A DNA stretch of 64,000 nucleotides. Origin: Marinobacter caseinilyticus (lineage in GTDB: Bacteria; Pseudomonadota; Gammaproteobacteria; Pseudomonadales; Oleiphilaceae). Location of the stretch: positions 248,001-312,000 of the forward strand of contig NZ_WUQJ01000018.1 in the NCBI RefSeq assembly GCF_011074955.1, given 5' to 3'. Under the pieces are notes generated by a model that ran no database searches, was not told the origin of the DNA, and worked only from the letters and a program-made list of their open reading frames with translations. Both the position numbers and the translations under genes were made by a program. Below, in pieces: positions 30,193 through 38,284 of this stretch; position 1 is the first letter of the stretch; every line of letters begins with the position of its first letter.

Positions 30193-31055
30193 ACAAAGTA
30201 ACCAACAACAAAGCCTGGTGGCTGGTGCTGCCGGTTTTTATTTTGGTGGCCTTCTCCGCACTCATCCCATTGATGACCGTCGTCAATTACTCAGTGCAGG
30301 ATATTTTCGGGCCCAACAATGCCTATTTTGTAGGCACCGACTGGTTCCGGGAGGTGTTGCGTGACGACCGGCTCCAGGATTCCCTGATTCGGCAATTCGT
30401 GTTTTCCGGTGCGGTCTTGCTGATTCAGATCCCTCTGGGAATCGGTGTCGCGCTGATGATGCCGACCTCAGGCAAAAAGGCTTCGCTGTGCCTGATTCTC
30501 TTGGCCATTCCGCTGCTGATTCCCTGGAACGTCGTGGGCACCATCTGGCAGATCTTCGGTCGGGGCGACATTGGCCTGTTTGGCTGGGGCCTGAACGAAC
30601 TAGGTATGGATTACAACTACACCGCCAGCACCGCGGACGCCTGGGCCACGGTGTTGTTGATGGATGTGTGGCATTGGACACCACTGGTGGCCTTGCTGTG
30701 CTATTCCGGTCTCCGGGCCATTCCCGAGGCGTTTTACCAGGCCGCCGAAATCGACCGTGCGTCAAAGTGGGCCGTCTTCCGCTACATCCAGTTGCCCCGT
30801 TTAAAGAGTGTGCTGGTGATTGCGGTGCTATTGCGATTCATGGACAGCTTCATGATTTACACCGAGCCGTTTGTGCTGACGGGTGGTGGCCCGGGCAGTT
30901 CCACCACCTTTCTAAGTCAGACTTTGACGACCATGGCGATAGGGCAATTCGATATCGGACGTGCCGCCGCGTTCTCGTTGATCTATTTCCTGATTGTGTT
31001 GTTGGTGTCATGGCTGTTCTTTACCGCCATTACCCACCTCGACAAGCAAAAGTGA
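30189..31055 (+). CDS. glpP: Glycerol ABC transporter permease GlpP
   Basis: Inner-membrane permease of the carbohydrate-uptake type (MalF/UgpA-like). 288 residues with six predicted membrane spans, the first at about 12-32. The cytoplasmic coupling loop that docks on the ATPases is EAFYQAAEIDRASKWAVFRY. Start ATG overlaps the glpT stop (ATGA). Pairs with GlpQ encoded directly downstream. Confidence 0.93.
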   Translation: MNKVTNNKAWWLVLPVFILVAFSALIPLMTVVNYSVQDIFGPNNAYFVGTDWFREVLRDDRLQDSLIRQFVFSGAVLLIQIPLGIGVALMMPTSGKKASLCLILLAIPLLIPWNVVGTIWQIFGRGDIGLFGWGLNELGMDYNYTASTADAWATVLLMDVWHWTPLVALLCYSGLRAIPEAFYQAAEIDRASKWAVFRYIQLPRLKSVLVIAVLLRFMDSFMIYTEPFVLTGGGPGSSTTFLSQTLTTMAIGQFDIGRAAAFSLIYFLIVLLVSWLFFTAITHLDKQK

Positions 31056-31065
31056 GGGCCTGGTC

Positions 31066-31872
31066 ATGACCATGAGTAAACGTAAAGGCTTTGGTATCAC
31101 CGTTTATATCCTGTTTGTTCTGGCACCGATCTATTGGTTACTGAACATGTCCTTCAAGACCAATCAGGAGATTTTGAGTTCGTTGACCTTGTGGCCGGAG
31201 ACTTTCACGCTGGCCAACTACGCGACTATTTTTACCGATCCCAGCTGGTATTCCGGTTACATTAACTCAATGATCTACGTGTCGATCAACGTGGTGATCA
31301 CATTAGTGGTTGCGTTACCCGCAGCGTATGCGTTCAGTCGTTACAAGTTCGTTGGCGACAAACACCTGTTCTTCTGGTTGCTCAGTAATCGTATGGCACC
31401 GCCGGCGGTTTTCCTGTTGCCGTTCTTTCAGTTGTATTCCTCCATCGGTTTATTCGATACCCACATCGCAGTGGCCCTGGCGCACTGTTTATTCAACGTG
31501 CCGTTGGCGGTCTGGATACTGGAAGGGTTTATTTCCGGGGTGCCCAGAGAATACGACGAAATGGCCTATATCGACGGCTACAGCTTTCCGAAATTTTTCA
31601 TCAAAATCTTCATACCGATGATTCGTTCGGGTATTGGGGTCACCGCGTTCTTTGCCTTTATGTTTTCGTGGGTGGAGTTGCTGCTGGCCCGCACCCTGAC
31701 TTCGGTGGATGCCCAGCCAATCGGCGCGATCATGACCCGTACGGTGGGTGCCAGTGGCATCGATTGGGGCGTGCTGTCTGCGGCCGGGGTGCTGACCATT
31801 ATTCCAGGTCTGTTGGTGATCTGGTTTGTTCGTAATCATGTTGCCACGGGCTTTGCCCTCGGCCGCGTGTAA
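31066..31872 (+). CDS. glpQ: Glycerol ABC transporter permease GlpQ
   Basis: Second permease (MalG/UgpE-like), not the E. coli glycerophosphodiesterase of that name. The frame is open from 30994 inside glpP, but ATG 31066 with GAGGG seven bases before it gives a normal N-terminus (MTMSKRKGFG then the first membrane span); 268 residues, about six spans. Coupling loop EYDEMAYIDGYSFPKFFIKI. Ten bases separate it from glpP and twelve from the next gene. Confidence 0.93.
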   Translation: MTMSKRKGFGITVYILFVLAPIYWLLNMSFKTNQEILSSLTLWPETFTLANYATIFTDPSWYSGYINSMIYVSINVVITLVVALPAAYAFSRYKFVGDKHLFFWLLSNRMAPPAVFLLPFFQLYSSIGLFDTHIAVALAHCLFNVPLAVWILEGFISGVPREYDEMAYIDGYSFPKFFIKIFIPMIRSGIGVTAFFAFMFSWVELLLARTLTSVDAQPIGAIMTRTVGASGIDWGVLSAAGVLTIIPGLLVIWFVRNHVATGFALGRV

Positions 31873-31884
31873 AGGAGGTCGATT

Positions 31885-32160
31885 ATGATTGCCTGGATGT
31901 CATGGACCTTACCGGTCGCTATTTTCTTTGCGGTAATTGCCGCCATTCTTCTGGTGATGACCGTCTATGAAGTGATCTCACCGTGTACCGAGCGCAAGGG
32001 GTTTTTGCCCATTGCGACAACCCGGGGTGACCGGTTGTTTATCGGCCTGCTAATGGCCGCCTACATACATTTGCTGTTTCTGGGATTGAGTGAACTCAGT
32101 CTCTGGATTGCCCTGGCAATTTCGGTGGTCTGGCTCGCCATTTTATTGCGCTGGGGGTGA
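31885..32160 (+). CDS. glpU: Small membrane protein of the glycerol ABC operon (DUF2160, GlpU-like)
   Basis: 91 residues, almost entirely hydrophobic, with three predicted spans (about 5-28, 49-68, 70-88). Matches in size, position and sequence character the DUF2160 protein that accompanies the rhizobial-type glycerol importer. Its function is unknown; an accessory role in the transporter is inferred from strict co-location. Very strong ribosome site AAAGGAGG immediately upstream of ATG 31885. Confidence 0.8.
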   Translation: MIAWMSWTLPVAIFFAVIAAILLVMTVYEVISPCTERKGFLPIATTRGDRLFIGLLMAAYIHLLFLGLSELSLWIALAISVVWLAILLRWG

Positions 32161-32250
32161 AGTGAAAGAGGGAAATGAGCTGAAGTGGAACTATTCGGTT
32201 GAGAATGCTGTGTTGTTGATGTTCTTTCGAAACCGAACTAATGTTTGTTG

Positions 32251-32270
32251 TATGGTCGAAAACGAGCATT
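32251..32270 (+). promoter_or_regulatory. GlpR operator upstream of the binding-protein gene glpV
   Basis: TATGGTCGAAAACGAGCATT matches 18 of 20 positions of the E. coli GlpR pattern and is nearly a perfect palindrome. A second, weaker copy (15 of 20) lies at 32222-32241. Together they suggest a GlpR-controlled internal promoter in the 223-base glpU-glpV gap, about 115 bases before the glpV start. Confidence 0.65.
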
Positions 32271-32383
32271 TAATTTTCGATCTGCTATCGGGCGGGTGAC
32301 CGACGTTCAGATAGATCGGATGTGACAGCACGCGTTTCGGCGAAGTCGTCATCCTAATTCTAACAATACACATGAGGTTGGAT

Positions 32384-34132
32384 ATGTTTAAGAATAATAA
32401 GTATCCGAAAACGTTATTGCTGAGCGTGGCGGTGGGCGCCGCAGGTCTGGGGTTAAGCCTTCAGGCATACGCGGATCAATACTCCGACGCGGCCAAGAAG
32501 TGGGTGTCCGAAGAGTTTGAAACGTCAACGCTCAGCCAAGACGAACAGCTAAAGGAAATGGCCTGGTTTACCGAAGCCGCGAAACAGTTCCGTGGCATGG
32601 AAATCAATGTGGTGTCCGAAACCATTGCAACTCATGAGTATGAGTCCAATGTGCTGGCCAAGGCTTTTGCGGATATTACCGGCATTAAGGTGACCCACAA
32701 CCTGATTCAGGAAGGTGATGTCATCGAGAAGCTGCAGACCCAGATGCAATCTGGACGCAATATTTACGACGCTTACGTCAACGATTCGGATCTGGTGGGT
32801 ACGCATTGGCGTTACGGCAAGGTGGTGCCTATCTCCGACATGATGGCGGGTGACGGCAAAGCAGTTACTAACCCGATGTTGGATCTGGACGACTTCATCG
32901 GTCTCGAATTCACCACGGCCCCCGACGGCAAGATTTACCAACTGCCGGACCAGCAATTCGCCAACCTGTATTGGTTTCGCGCGGACTGGTTTGAACGCGC
33001 CGATCTTCGCAAACAGTTCAAAGACACCTACGGTTATGAGCTGGGCGTGCCCGTCAACTGGTCCGCCTACGAAGACATCGCCGAATTCTTTACCGATGGC
33101 GTGAAAGAAATTGATGGCCAGCGGGTTTATGGCCACATGGATTACGGCAAGAAAGACCCATCCCTGGGCTGGCGTTTTACCGACGCCTGGTTCTCCATGG
33201 CAGGGGCAGGGGACAAAAGCTTGCCAAACGGCTTACCGGTGGACGAGTGGGGAATTCGGGTTGAAGAATGCCACCCGGTGGGTTCCAGCGTGACCCGTGG
33301 TGGTGCCACCAACGGGCCAGCGGCCGTCTACGCCACCGAAAAGTACGTCGATTGGTTGCGCAAGTACGCCCCACCCGAAGCGCAAGGCATGACGTTCTCG
33401 GAAGCCGGCCCGGTACCGGCACAAGGCAATGTTGCACAGCAGATTTTCTGGTATACCGCGTTTACCTCCAGCATGACCAAGAAGGGCTTGCCGGTCGTGA
33501 ACGAAGACGGCACGCCAAAATGGCGGATGGCGCCGTCCCCCCATGGTCCATACTGGGAAAAGGGGATGAAACTGGGTTATCAGGACGTGGGTTCCTGGAC
33601 GTTCCTGGACTCGACGCCTAAAAAGCGCCGTCTTGCGGCGTGGTTGTACGCCCAGTTTACGGTGGCTAAAACCGTTTCCCTGGAGAAAACCCTGGTGGGT
33701 CTGACGCCGATTCGTGAGTCGGACATCAATTCCCAGGCGATGACCGATGCCGCACCCATGCTGGGCGGTCTGGTTGAGTTCTATCGCAGCCCGGACCGGG
33801 TGAACTGGTCACCGACCGGAACCAATGTGCCCGATTACCCGAAACTGGCCCAGTTGTGGTGGCAGTACATTGCCCAGGCTGCCAGTGGCGAGAGCACGCC
33901 TCAGAAGGCCCTGGACGGGTTGGCTGAAGCGCAGGACAAAGTCATGATGCGCCTGGAACGGGCAAAGGTGATGGCCACCTGCGGACCCAAGCTGAACGAG
34001 CCACGGGAAGCCAGCTATTGGCTTGACCAGCCGGGCGCACCGAAAGCCAAACTGGCGGATGAAAAGCCAAAGGGCGAAACCGTGCCTTACAACGACCTCC
34101 TGAAGAGCTGGGAAGACGCCCGCGAGGGATAA
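32384..34132 (+). CDS. glpV: Glycerol ABC transporter substrate-binding protein GlpV
   Basis: Periplasmic solute-binding protein of family 1 that delivers glycerol to GlpPQ-GlpST. ATG 32384 has GAGG six bases upstream; an upstream ATG (32372) overlaps that site. 582 residues, with a clear Sec signal peptide cleaved near AYA-DQ (30/31). Long for a family-1 binding protein but typical of this importer class. Possibly expressed more than the upstream genes through its own GlpR-controlled promoter, as binding proteins are needed in excess. Followed by a 17-bp perfect hairpin. Confidence 0.9.
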   Translation: MFKNNKYPKTLLLSVAVGAAGLGLSLQAYADQYSDAAKKWVSEEFETSTLSQDEQLKEMAWFTEAAKQFRGMEINVVSETIATHEYESNVLAKAFADITGIKVTHNLIQEGDVIEKLQTQMQSGRNIYDAYVNDSDLVGTHWRYGKVVPISDMMAGDGKAVTNPMLDLDDFIGLEFTTAPDGKIYQLPDQQFANLYWFRADWFERADLRKQFKDTYGYELGVPVNWSAYEDIAEFFTDGVKEIDGQRVYGHMDYGKKDPSLGWRFTDAWFSMAGAGDKSLPNGLPVDEWGIRVEECHPVGSSVTRGGATNGPAAVYATEKYVDWLRKYAPPEAQGMTFSEAGPVPAQGNVAQQIFWYTAFTSSMTKKGLPVVNEDGTPKWRMAPSPHGPYWEKGMKLGYQDVGSWTFLDSTPKKRRLAAWLYAQFTVAKTVSLEKTLVGLTPIRESDINSQAMTDAAPMLGGLVEFYRSPDRVNWSPTGTNVPDYPKLAQLWWQYIAQAASGESTPQKALDGLAEAQDKVMMRLERAKVMATCGPKLNEPREASYWLDQPGAPKAKLADEKPKGETVPYNDLLKSWEDAREG

Positions 34133-34140
34133 CCGCCCAG

Positions 34141-34176
34141 GCAAGCCACCGACACGCAAGCGTGTCGGTGGCTTGC
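34141..34176. terminator. Perfect 17-bp hairpin after glpV
   Basis: GCAAGCCACCGACACGC (34141-34157), AA, and its exact reverse complement (34160-34176). No T run follows, so it may protect the 3' end of the glpV mRNA or terminate weakly. Confidence 0.6.
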
Positions 34177-34414
34177 AACCCGTTATTGGTTTGCATCCCG
34201 AATTACCCAGCGGTCCGAACCCAGCCCCTAATCTATCCACGATGGTCAAAATCAGACGATACACGCCTCAGTACTGGTGATCCCTCTTGCCCTGTTCGCT
34301 CGCTGACGCCGACTTGATCGAGAAATGAATGAACGGTTTCAATGGTCAGTGACGCTATGAGGTAATTATGAATCCCGGACCAATCGACCCCGACAGCATC
34401 CGGAGCCAGTCCCA

Positions 34415-35623
34415 ATGATCTCACCCCACGACAGCGCGAGAACATCACTTGCTGTGCAACCCTTCAACATCGGGGCATTACCGAGAATTGTTTTTGGTCA
34501 CGGGGTGTTCTCCGGTCTGGCCGGGGAGCTGTCGTCGTTTGGCCGGGAGGTGATGGTGGTCACCGGCGGGCATTCGTTTCTGGCCAGCCGCCATTGGCCG
34601 TTGTTGCAGAAGCAGCTGGCCGAGAATGGAATGAGCTGGAGCCTGGTCCGTGTGCGTGGAGAACCTAGCCCTACTCAGGTCGATGATGTCGTGAGGCATC
34701 ATACCAGCCATGTCCCCGATGTGGTGGTGGGAATCGGGGGTGGCGGTGCATTAGATGCAGGCAAGGCCATTGCGGGCTTGCTGAACTGCCGCCAGCCGGT
34801 GAAAGCGGTGCTGGAGGGTGTGGGCGACCCTGAGAGTTACCAGGGACCCTCGGTTCCGTTTGTGGCGGTGCCGACAACCGCCGGCACCGGCAGCGAACTG
34901 ACCCGCAACGCGGTGATCACCGAGACTGGCTCACACGGCTACAAGAAATCCTTCCGCAACGACCAACTGCTGGCCCGGCTGGCACTGGTGGACCCGCAAC
35001 TGCTGGAAAGCTGTCCGCCGGCAGTTATGCTGGCGAATGCGCTGGACGCGGTCACCCAGTTGATCGAATCCTATGTCTCGGTCCGGGCCAGCGTGCTGAC
35101 GGACGCACTGGCCCTGGACGGGCTCAGTGCCTTTGCGAAAGGCTTTAAACCCGACCCACAGAACCCGGTACTCGATTATTCTCAGTTGGCTTACGCCGCC
35201 ATGATCTCGGGTATCTGTTTGACTCAGGCCGGGCTAGGGTCTGTACACGCAATCGCCTCTCCCTTGGGCGCGATGTTTGCGGTTCCCCACGGGACAGCCT
35301 GTGGCACTATGCTGTCGGTATGCACGGACATGAACGTGCAACGACTACAGGAAAATGCCCCAGACCATCCTGCCCTGACGAAATACGCTCGGGTTGCCGG
35401 GCTCCTGTCCCCGGCGAATGCCGGTGAGGCCACCTGCGCAGACTTGGTGGCCTTGCTGCACGATTGGACCGCTCGGTGTGGTATACCCCGGTTGTCGGAA
35501 ATGGGGGTTGGAGCCGGCGACCTTCCCCGTCTGGTGGCTGCCACCGGTGGCAGTAACCTGAAAACCAACCCCGTGGACCTGACGGATGGCGAACTGGAGA
35601 TTCTGTTACGGCTACGGCTTTAA
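34415..35623 (+). CDS. Iron-containing alcohol dehydrogenase (group III)
   Basis: NAD(P)-dependent dehydrogenase of the Fe-ADH superfamily (includes propanediol, butanol and glycerol-type enzymes). 402 residues. N-terminal Rossmann-like half with VGIGGGGALDAGKAIAG, then TTAGTGSELTRNAVI, and the metal-binding helical half with HAIASPLGAMFAVPHGTACG carrying ligand histidines. ATG 34415 has GGAG nine bases upstream. The substrate cannot be read from sequence; the place behind a glycerol importer and an AcoR/DhaR-type activator suggests a C3 or C4 alcohol or diol. A single gene: 282 bases and a hairpin separate it from glpV. Confidence 0.87.
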   Translation: MISPHDSARTSLAVQPFNIGALPRIVFGHGVFSGLAGELSSFGREVMVVTGGHSFLASRHWPLLQKQLAENGMSWSLVRVRGEPSPTQVDDVVRHHTSHVPDVVVGIGGGGALDAGKAIAGLLNCRQPVKAVLEGVGDPESYQGPSVPFVAVPTTAGTGSELTRNAVITETGSHGYKKSFRNDQLLARLALVDPQLLESCPPAVMLANALDAVTQLIESYVSVRASVLTDALALDGLSAFAKGFKPDPQNPVLDYSQLAYAAMISGICLTQAGLGSVHAIASPLGAMFAVPHGTACGTMLSVCTDMNVQRLQENAPDHPALTKYARVAGLLSPANAGEATCADLVALLHDWTARCGIPRLSEMGVGAGDLPRLVAATGGSNLKTNPVDLTDGELEILLRLRL

Positions 35624-35999
35624 CGGCTTGTTGCTGGCAACGGTGAGGCCCCGTTCGGCTCCCAGCCGTTTCGACCAGATTGCCGTTGCGCCTGCCAGGG
35701 AGCTCCGTCTTAACCCGGGCCAGGTAGTTGCGGGCTTTCACTTTTGAACCCTTCTCTTTCTCAATCTCAGTCAGTGCCGTGTAATACAGTTCGTGGGCAC
35801 GGACGTCCTGGGACAGCGCCTCATTATTGTCGATGTCGACAAGGATGTTCTACGCTTCCTCGAAACCGTCGACAGTAGCCGGACTGTGTTCAATGAAGTC
35901 GTAGATTTTCTGGTTGATCTTGTACTCGTTGGGCTGACAGCATCGCCTGGCGTATGACGCAAACAATGCGGTTAAGGACAATCAGATTCGCCACCCCGG
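35612..35999 (-). pseudogene. Decayed gene of unknown family
   Basis: Minus-strand coding traces run through several frames: NLIVLNRIVCVIRQAML (upstream of about 35940), then QPNEYKINQKIYDFIEHSPA, an in-frame TAG at 35852-35850, continuation as NILVDIDNNEALSQDVRAHE to ARNYLARVKTEL, a frameshift near 35690-35705, and LAGATAIWSKRLGAERGL to a stop at 35614-35612. The final stop lies inside the Fe-ADH 3' end. Several independent lesions make decay more likely than sequencing error. I do not recognise the family. Confidence 0.5.
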
Positions 36000-36084
36000 C
36001 AGAGTGTTTGCTGGTGAAGAGGAGGGAAGGGGCAGTAGGGGTAATTTCGATATCAAGCGTAACAATCAGGCACGACCCAGGGGC

Positions 36085-36567
36085 TCAGCTGTCTTGTTTC
36101 GATGATGTTTTCTCTGTCTTGTGACGGGGCTCATCAAACGCCATCTCAGACAGCACACGCCCCAGGGTATGCCGGGCGTTGGGGCTTACCCCAAGATAAA
36201 ATCCCGTCGCGAACGCGCCACCGGCAGCCAGTGGATAATGCTTTTTGAGCGTGCCTTCCCAATGTTTTGCCAATCGGCTGAGGGCTTCGACATCCCGGAG
36301 ACATTCCGATAATTCATCCGGAGGCGACCGCCCTACTGTGGTTGCCGGTGAGCGCACCAGCGAGCGACAGACTACCAGCATCGCCAGTGTCAGCAACAAC
36401 AGCACAAAGCCGGTTGCGGCAGCGGCCCCGGCCGATGACAACCAGTGTTGCTCAAGTGCGAGGTACAATCCCGCCACTAAAAATCCCAGGCCAACCATGC
36501 CCACCAACAGCGATAGACACAGAATGGCCAGGGACAGCAGCGCTTGCAGCAGGGTGTCGCGCATCAT
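36085..36567 (-). CDS. Putative holin-like / YqjE-type membrane protein
   Basis: 160 residues: two adjacent hydrophobic hairpin spans (about 8-38 and 45-70), then a basic cytoplasmic part and a second weakly hydrophobic, glycine-rich segment (about 112-128, AAGGAFATGFYLGV). It resembles the phage-holin-superfamily/YqjE proteins that neighbour YqjD in enterobacteria, but it is longer. It follows the YqjD-like gene by 11 bases on the same strand, so the two form an operon. Family placement rests on topology and context. Confidence 0.6.
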   Translation of the reverse strand: MMRDTLLQALLSLAILCLSLLVGMVGLGFLVAGLYLALEQHWLSSAGAAAATGFVLLLLTLAMLVVCRSLVRSPATTVGRSPPDELSECLRDVEALSRLAKHWEGTLKKHYPLAAGGAFATGFYLGVSPNARHTLGRVLSEMAFDEPRHKTEKTSSKQDS

Positions 36568-36578
36568 AATGTCTAAGC

Positions 36579-36851
36579 CTAGCGGCGGGACTGGACCAGA
36601 AGCCCGGTAATCAGGCCAATAATGAAAGTCAGCAATACGCTGCTGAAGGGTTTCTCTTCTATTTGATGTTCAATGGCCTTGCCGGCTTGTTTGGCATTGT
36701 CGCGGGCGTGATCAACGCCGTCTTTTACTTTGTTGTAGCCTTGCTCACCGCGATCGGCCGCCATGGTTTTCAGCGTTTCGGTAATGCTGTGCATGTCCTC
36801 GCGCAGTTGTGATAGTTCGGTTCGCAGCTTGTCCATATCCTGATCTGCCAT
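36579..36851 (-). CDS. YqjD/ElaB-family (DUF883) membrane-anchored protein
   Basis: 90 residues from ATG 36851, which has AAGGAG seven bases upstream; ATG 36857 would abut that site and upstream codons lack one. An N-terminal helical, charged part (DKLRTELSQLREDMHSI, coiled-coil-like) is followed by a C-terminal membrane anchor (FSSVLLTFIIGLITGLLV) and a basic end. This is the DUF883 layout; E. coli members bind ribosomes at the inner membrane in stationary phase. Whether this one does is unknown. Confidence 0.82.
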   Translation of the reverse strand: MADQDMDKLRTELSQLREDMHSITETLKTMAADRGEQGYNKVKDGVDHARDNAKQAGKAIEHQIEEKPFSSVLLTFIIGLITGLLVQSRR

Positions 36852-37239
36852 GATCATTCTCCTTGTTGCGGACGATGAGGTTGAAGAAACCGTTCTTCCC
36901 CACTCGTATACAGCATAGCTTAATGTCATCACGGTGAAGAAAATCATGGCTCGCCAATTCACTAGTGGATGACCGCGGAAATACTTTGGTCGATCTTAAT
37001 GCAGGTTACCCCTCGCGGTTGCAACGCCATGAACCAGTTCTCAAATTGATCTGGCAAGGCCGGTTTTGCGCCGACAGATTTGAGGCACAGTTATCTTTCA
37101 GCCCGTTCTTATTCCGGTATCTTACCGTAACAAGATGTAACGGTGGTCTGGCGGGTCTCCTCTAATAAAAACATGGCCAGACATGGGTACGGGAACCCGC
37201 CATCGAGTCGACGAATGATAATAAGGAAAACCCCGAATC
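36852..37239. other. Divergent region between the YqjD-like gene and the C39 peptidase gene
   Basis: About 390 bases with no supported gene. An inverted repeat ACCGT (37124-37128) / ACGGT (37140-37144) sits roughly 100 bases before the C39 peptidase start and could be an operator. The peptidase ribosome site is AAGGAAA (37223-37229). Confidence 0.4.
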
Positions 37240-38040
37240 ATGTTGCTGGTGCTGGCAGGATCGATACTGACATTCGCAATGGTGCAGGAAGCTACTGTTG
37301 TCGAGCCTCATCAGCGGGGCTCTATCATCATTGAGCACGACATCGACAGTGGCCCTGTTGAGTTCCGTACCGATATCCGTGTTGAACCCCTGGTTGAACA
37401 AAAATTCCGAAATATCGTACGCCAGGCTTACGACTACAGTTGCGGCAGCGCCGCGCTGACCACGGTACTGAAATTCTATCTGGGCCGGAACCTGGACGAG
37501 CGGCAGGTCATGGAGGGCTTGCTGCACTATGGCGAAAGCGAGCGCATTGTTGAACGTCGGGCATTCTCGATGCTTGATATGAAGCGCCTGGTGACGGCGC
37601 TGGGTTATCCGGCCGGTGGCTTTCGGGCGAGTATTGAGGACCTGAAAGAGCTTGACCATCCGGCGATTGTTCCAATCCAGCACGCGGGCTTCAAACACTT
37701 CGTTGTACTGCGTGCGATCCGCGATGATCGTGTGTTCCTGGCCGATCCTTCGGTGGGCAACATTTCCTTTACAGTCAACCAGTTCGCTGACAAATGGGAC
37801 GACAATGTTCTGTTCATCGTTTTTCCTGGCAGTGAAAAACCGTTCGACGCGCTGGAGCTCAAAGAAGAAGACCTCCGTTATGTGGATGATCAGACGATGA
37901 CGTTACTGGCACTGCAACGGATCCCTGAGTTCCATGAGGCGACCGAGCGCAGGATACAGAACCTGCTTGAGCGGCAAAAAAACAACCCCGATGGTTCAGT
38001 CGAAAACACCAGGAAGCAGCTGTTCTACCGTCGCAACTAG
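37240..38040 (+). CDS. Peptidase C39-family protein, FapD/FilB-like
   Basis: 266 residues. An N-terminal hydrophobic stretch (1-17) can export or anchor it, so the protease domain probably faces the periplasm. The papain-like C39 residues are all visible: Gln62 (oxyanion hole), Cys68 in YDYSCGSAAL, His153 in GFKHFVVL and Asp169 in LADPS. Unlike bacteriocin C39 enzymes it is not fused to an ABC transporter. Its place directly before a FapF-like outer-membrane barrel matches FapD of the Pseudomonas functional-amyloid system and the C39 protein of Acinetobacter Fil clusters. It likely supports secretion or processing of a fibre subunit encoded elsewhere. Confidence 0.85.
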   Translation: MLLVLAGSILTFAMVQEATVVEPHQRGSIIIEHDIDSGPVEFRTDIRVEPLVEQKFRNIVRQAYDYSCGSAALTTVLKFYLGRNLDERQVMEGLLHYGESERIVERRAFSMLDMKRLVTALGYPAGGFRASIEDLKELDHPAIVPIQHAGFKHFVVLRAIRDDRVFLADPSVGNISFTVNQFADKWDDNVLFIVFPGSEKPFDALELKEEDLRYVDDQTMTLLALQRIPEFHEATERRIQNLLERQKNNPDGSVENTRKQLFYRRN

Positions 38041-38284
38041 GACGCAGCTGAGCAACTCTTGATGCCGATAAAGCCCAGGCCGCAGGCGTGCCTCAGGCGA
38101 AGCATAACGCTCGGCAGGTTAATTATCGAACACTGCGCAACAACGCGCTTCGCCAGGGTCGGCGCTTCTATAAAGGTGCCCTGGTGCTTAATAAGTAGCT
38201 TTGGGCGTGGACTCAGGGCGCCTTGAATCACAGGGCGGGTACGATGCTCGGCCTTACAAATTACAAGTAGAAAAGGGAGCTGGG

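Noticed and set aside
34233..34448. Minus-strand open frame between glpV and the Fe-ADH gene that reads somewhat protein-like
   Set aside because: Overlaps the Fe-ADH start, lacks a ribosome site, and I recognise no domain; too weak to call a gene or pseudogene.
38044..38195. Short open stretch of about 50 codons between the C39 peptidase and FapF-like genes
   Set aside because: No start codon with a ribosome site and no recognisable motif; treated as intergenic.
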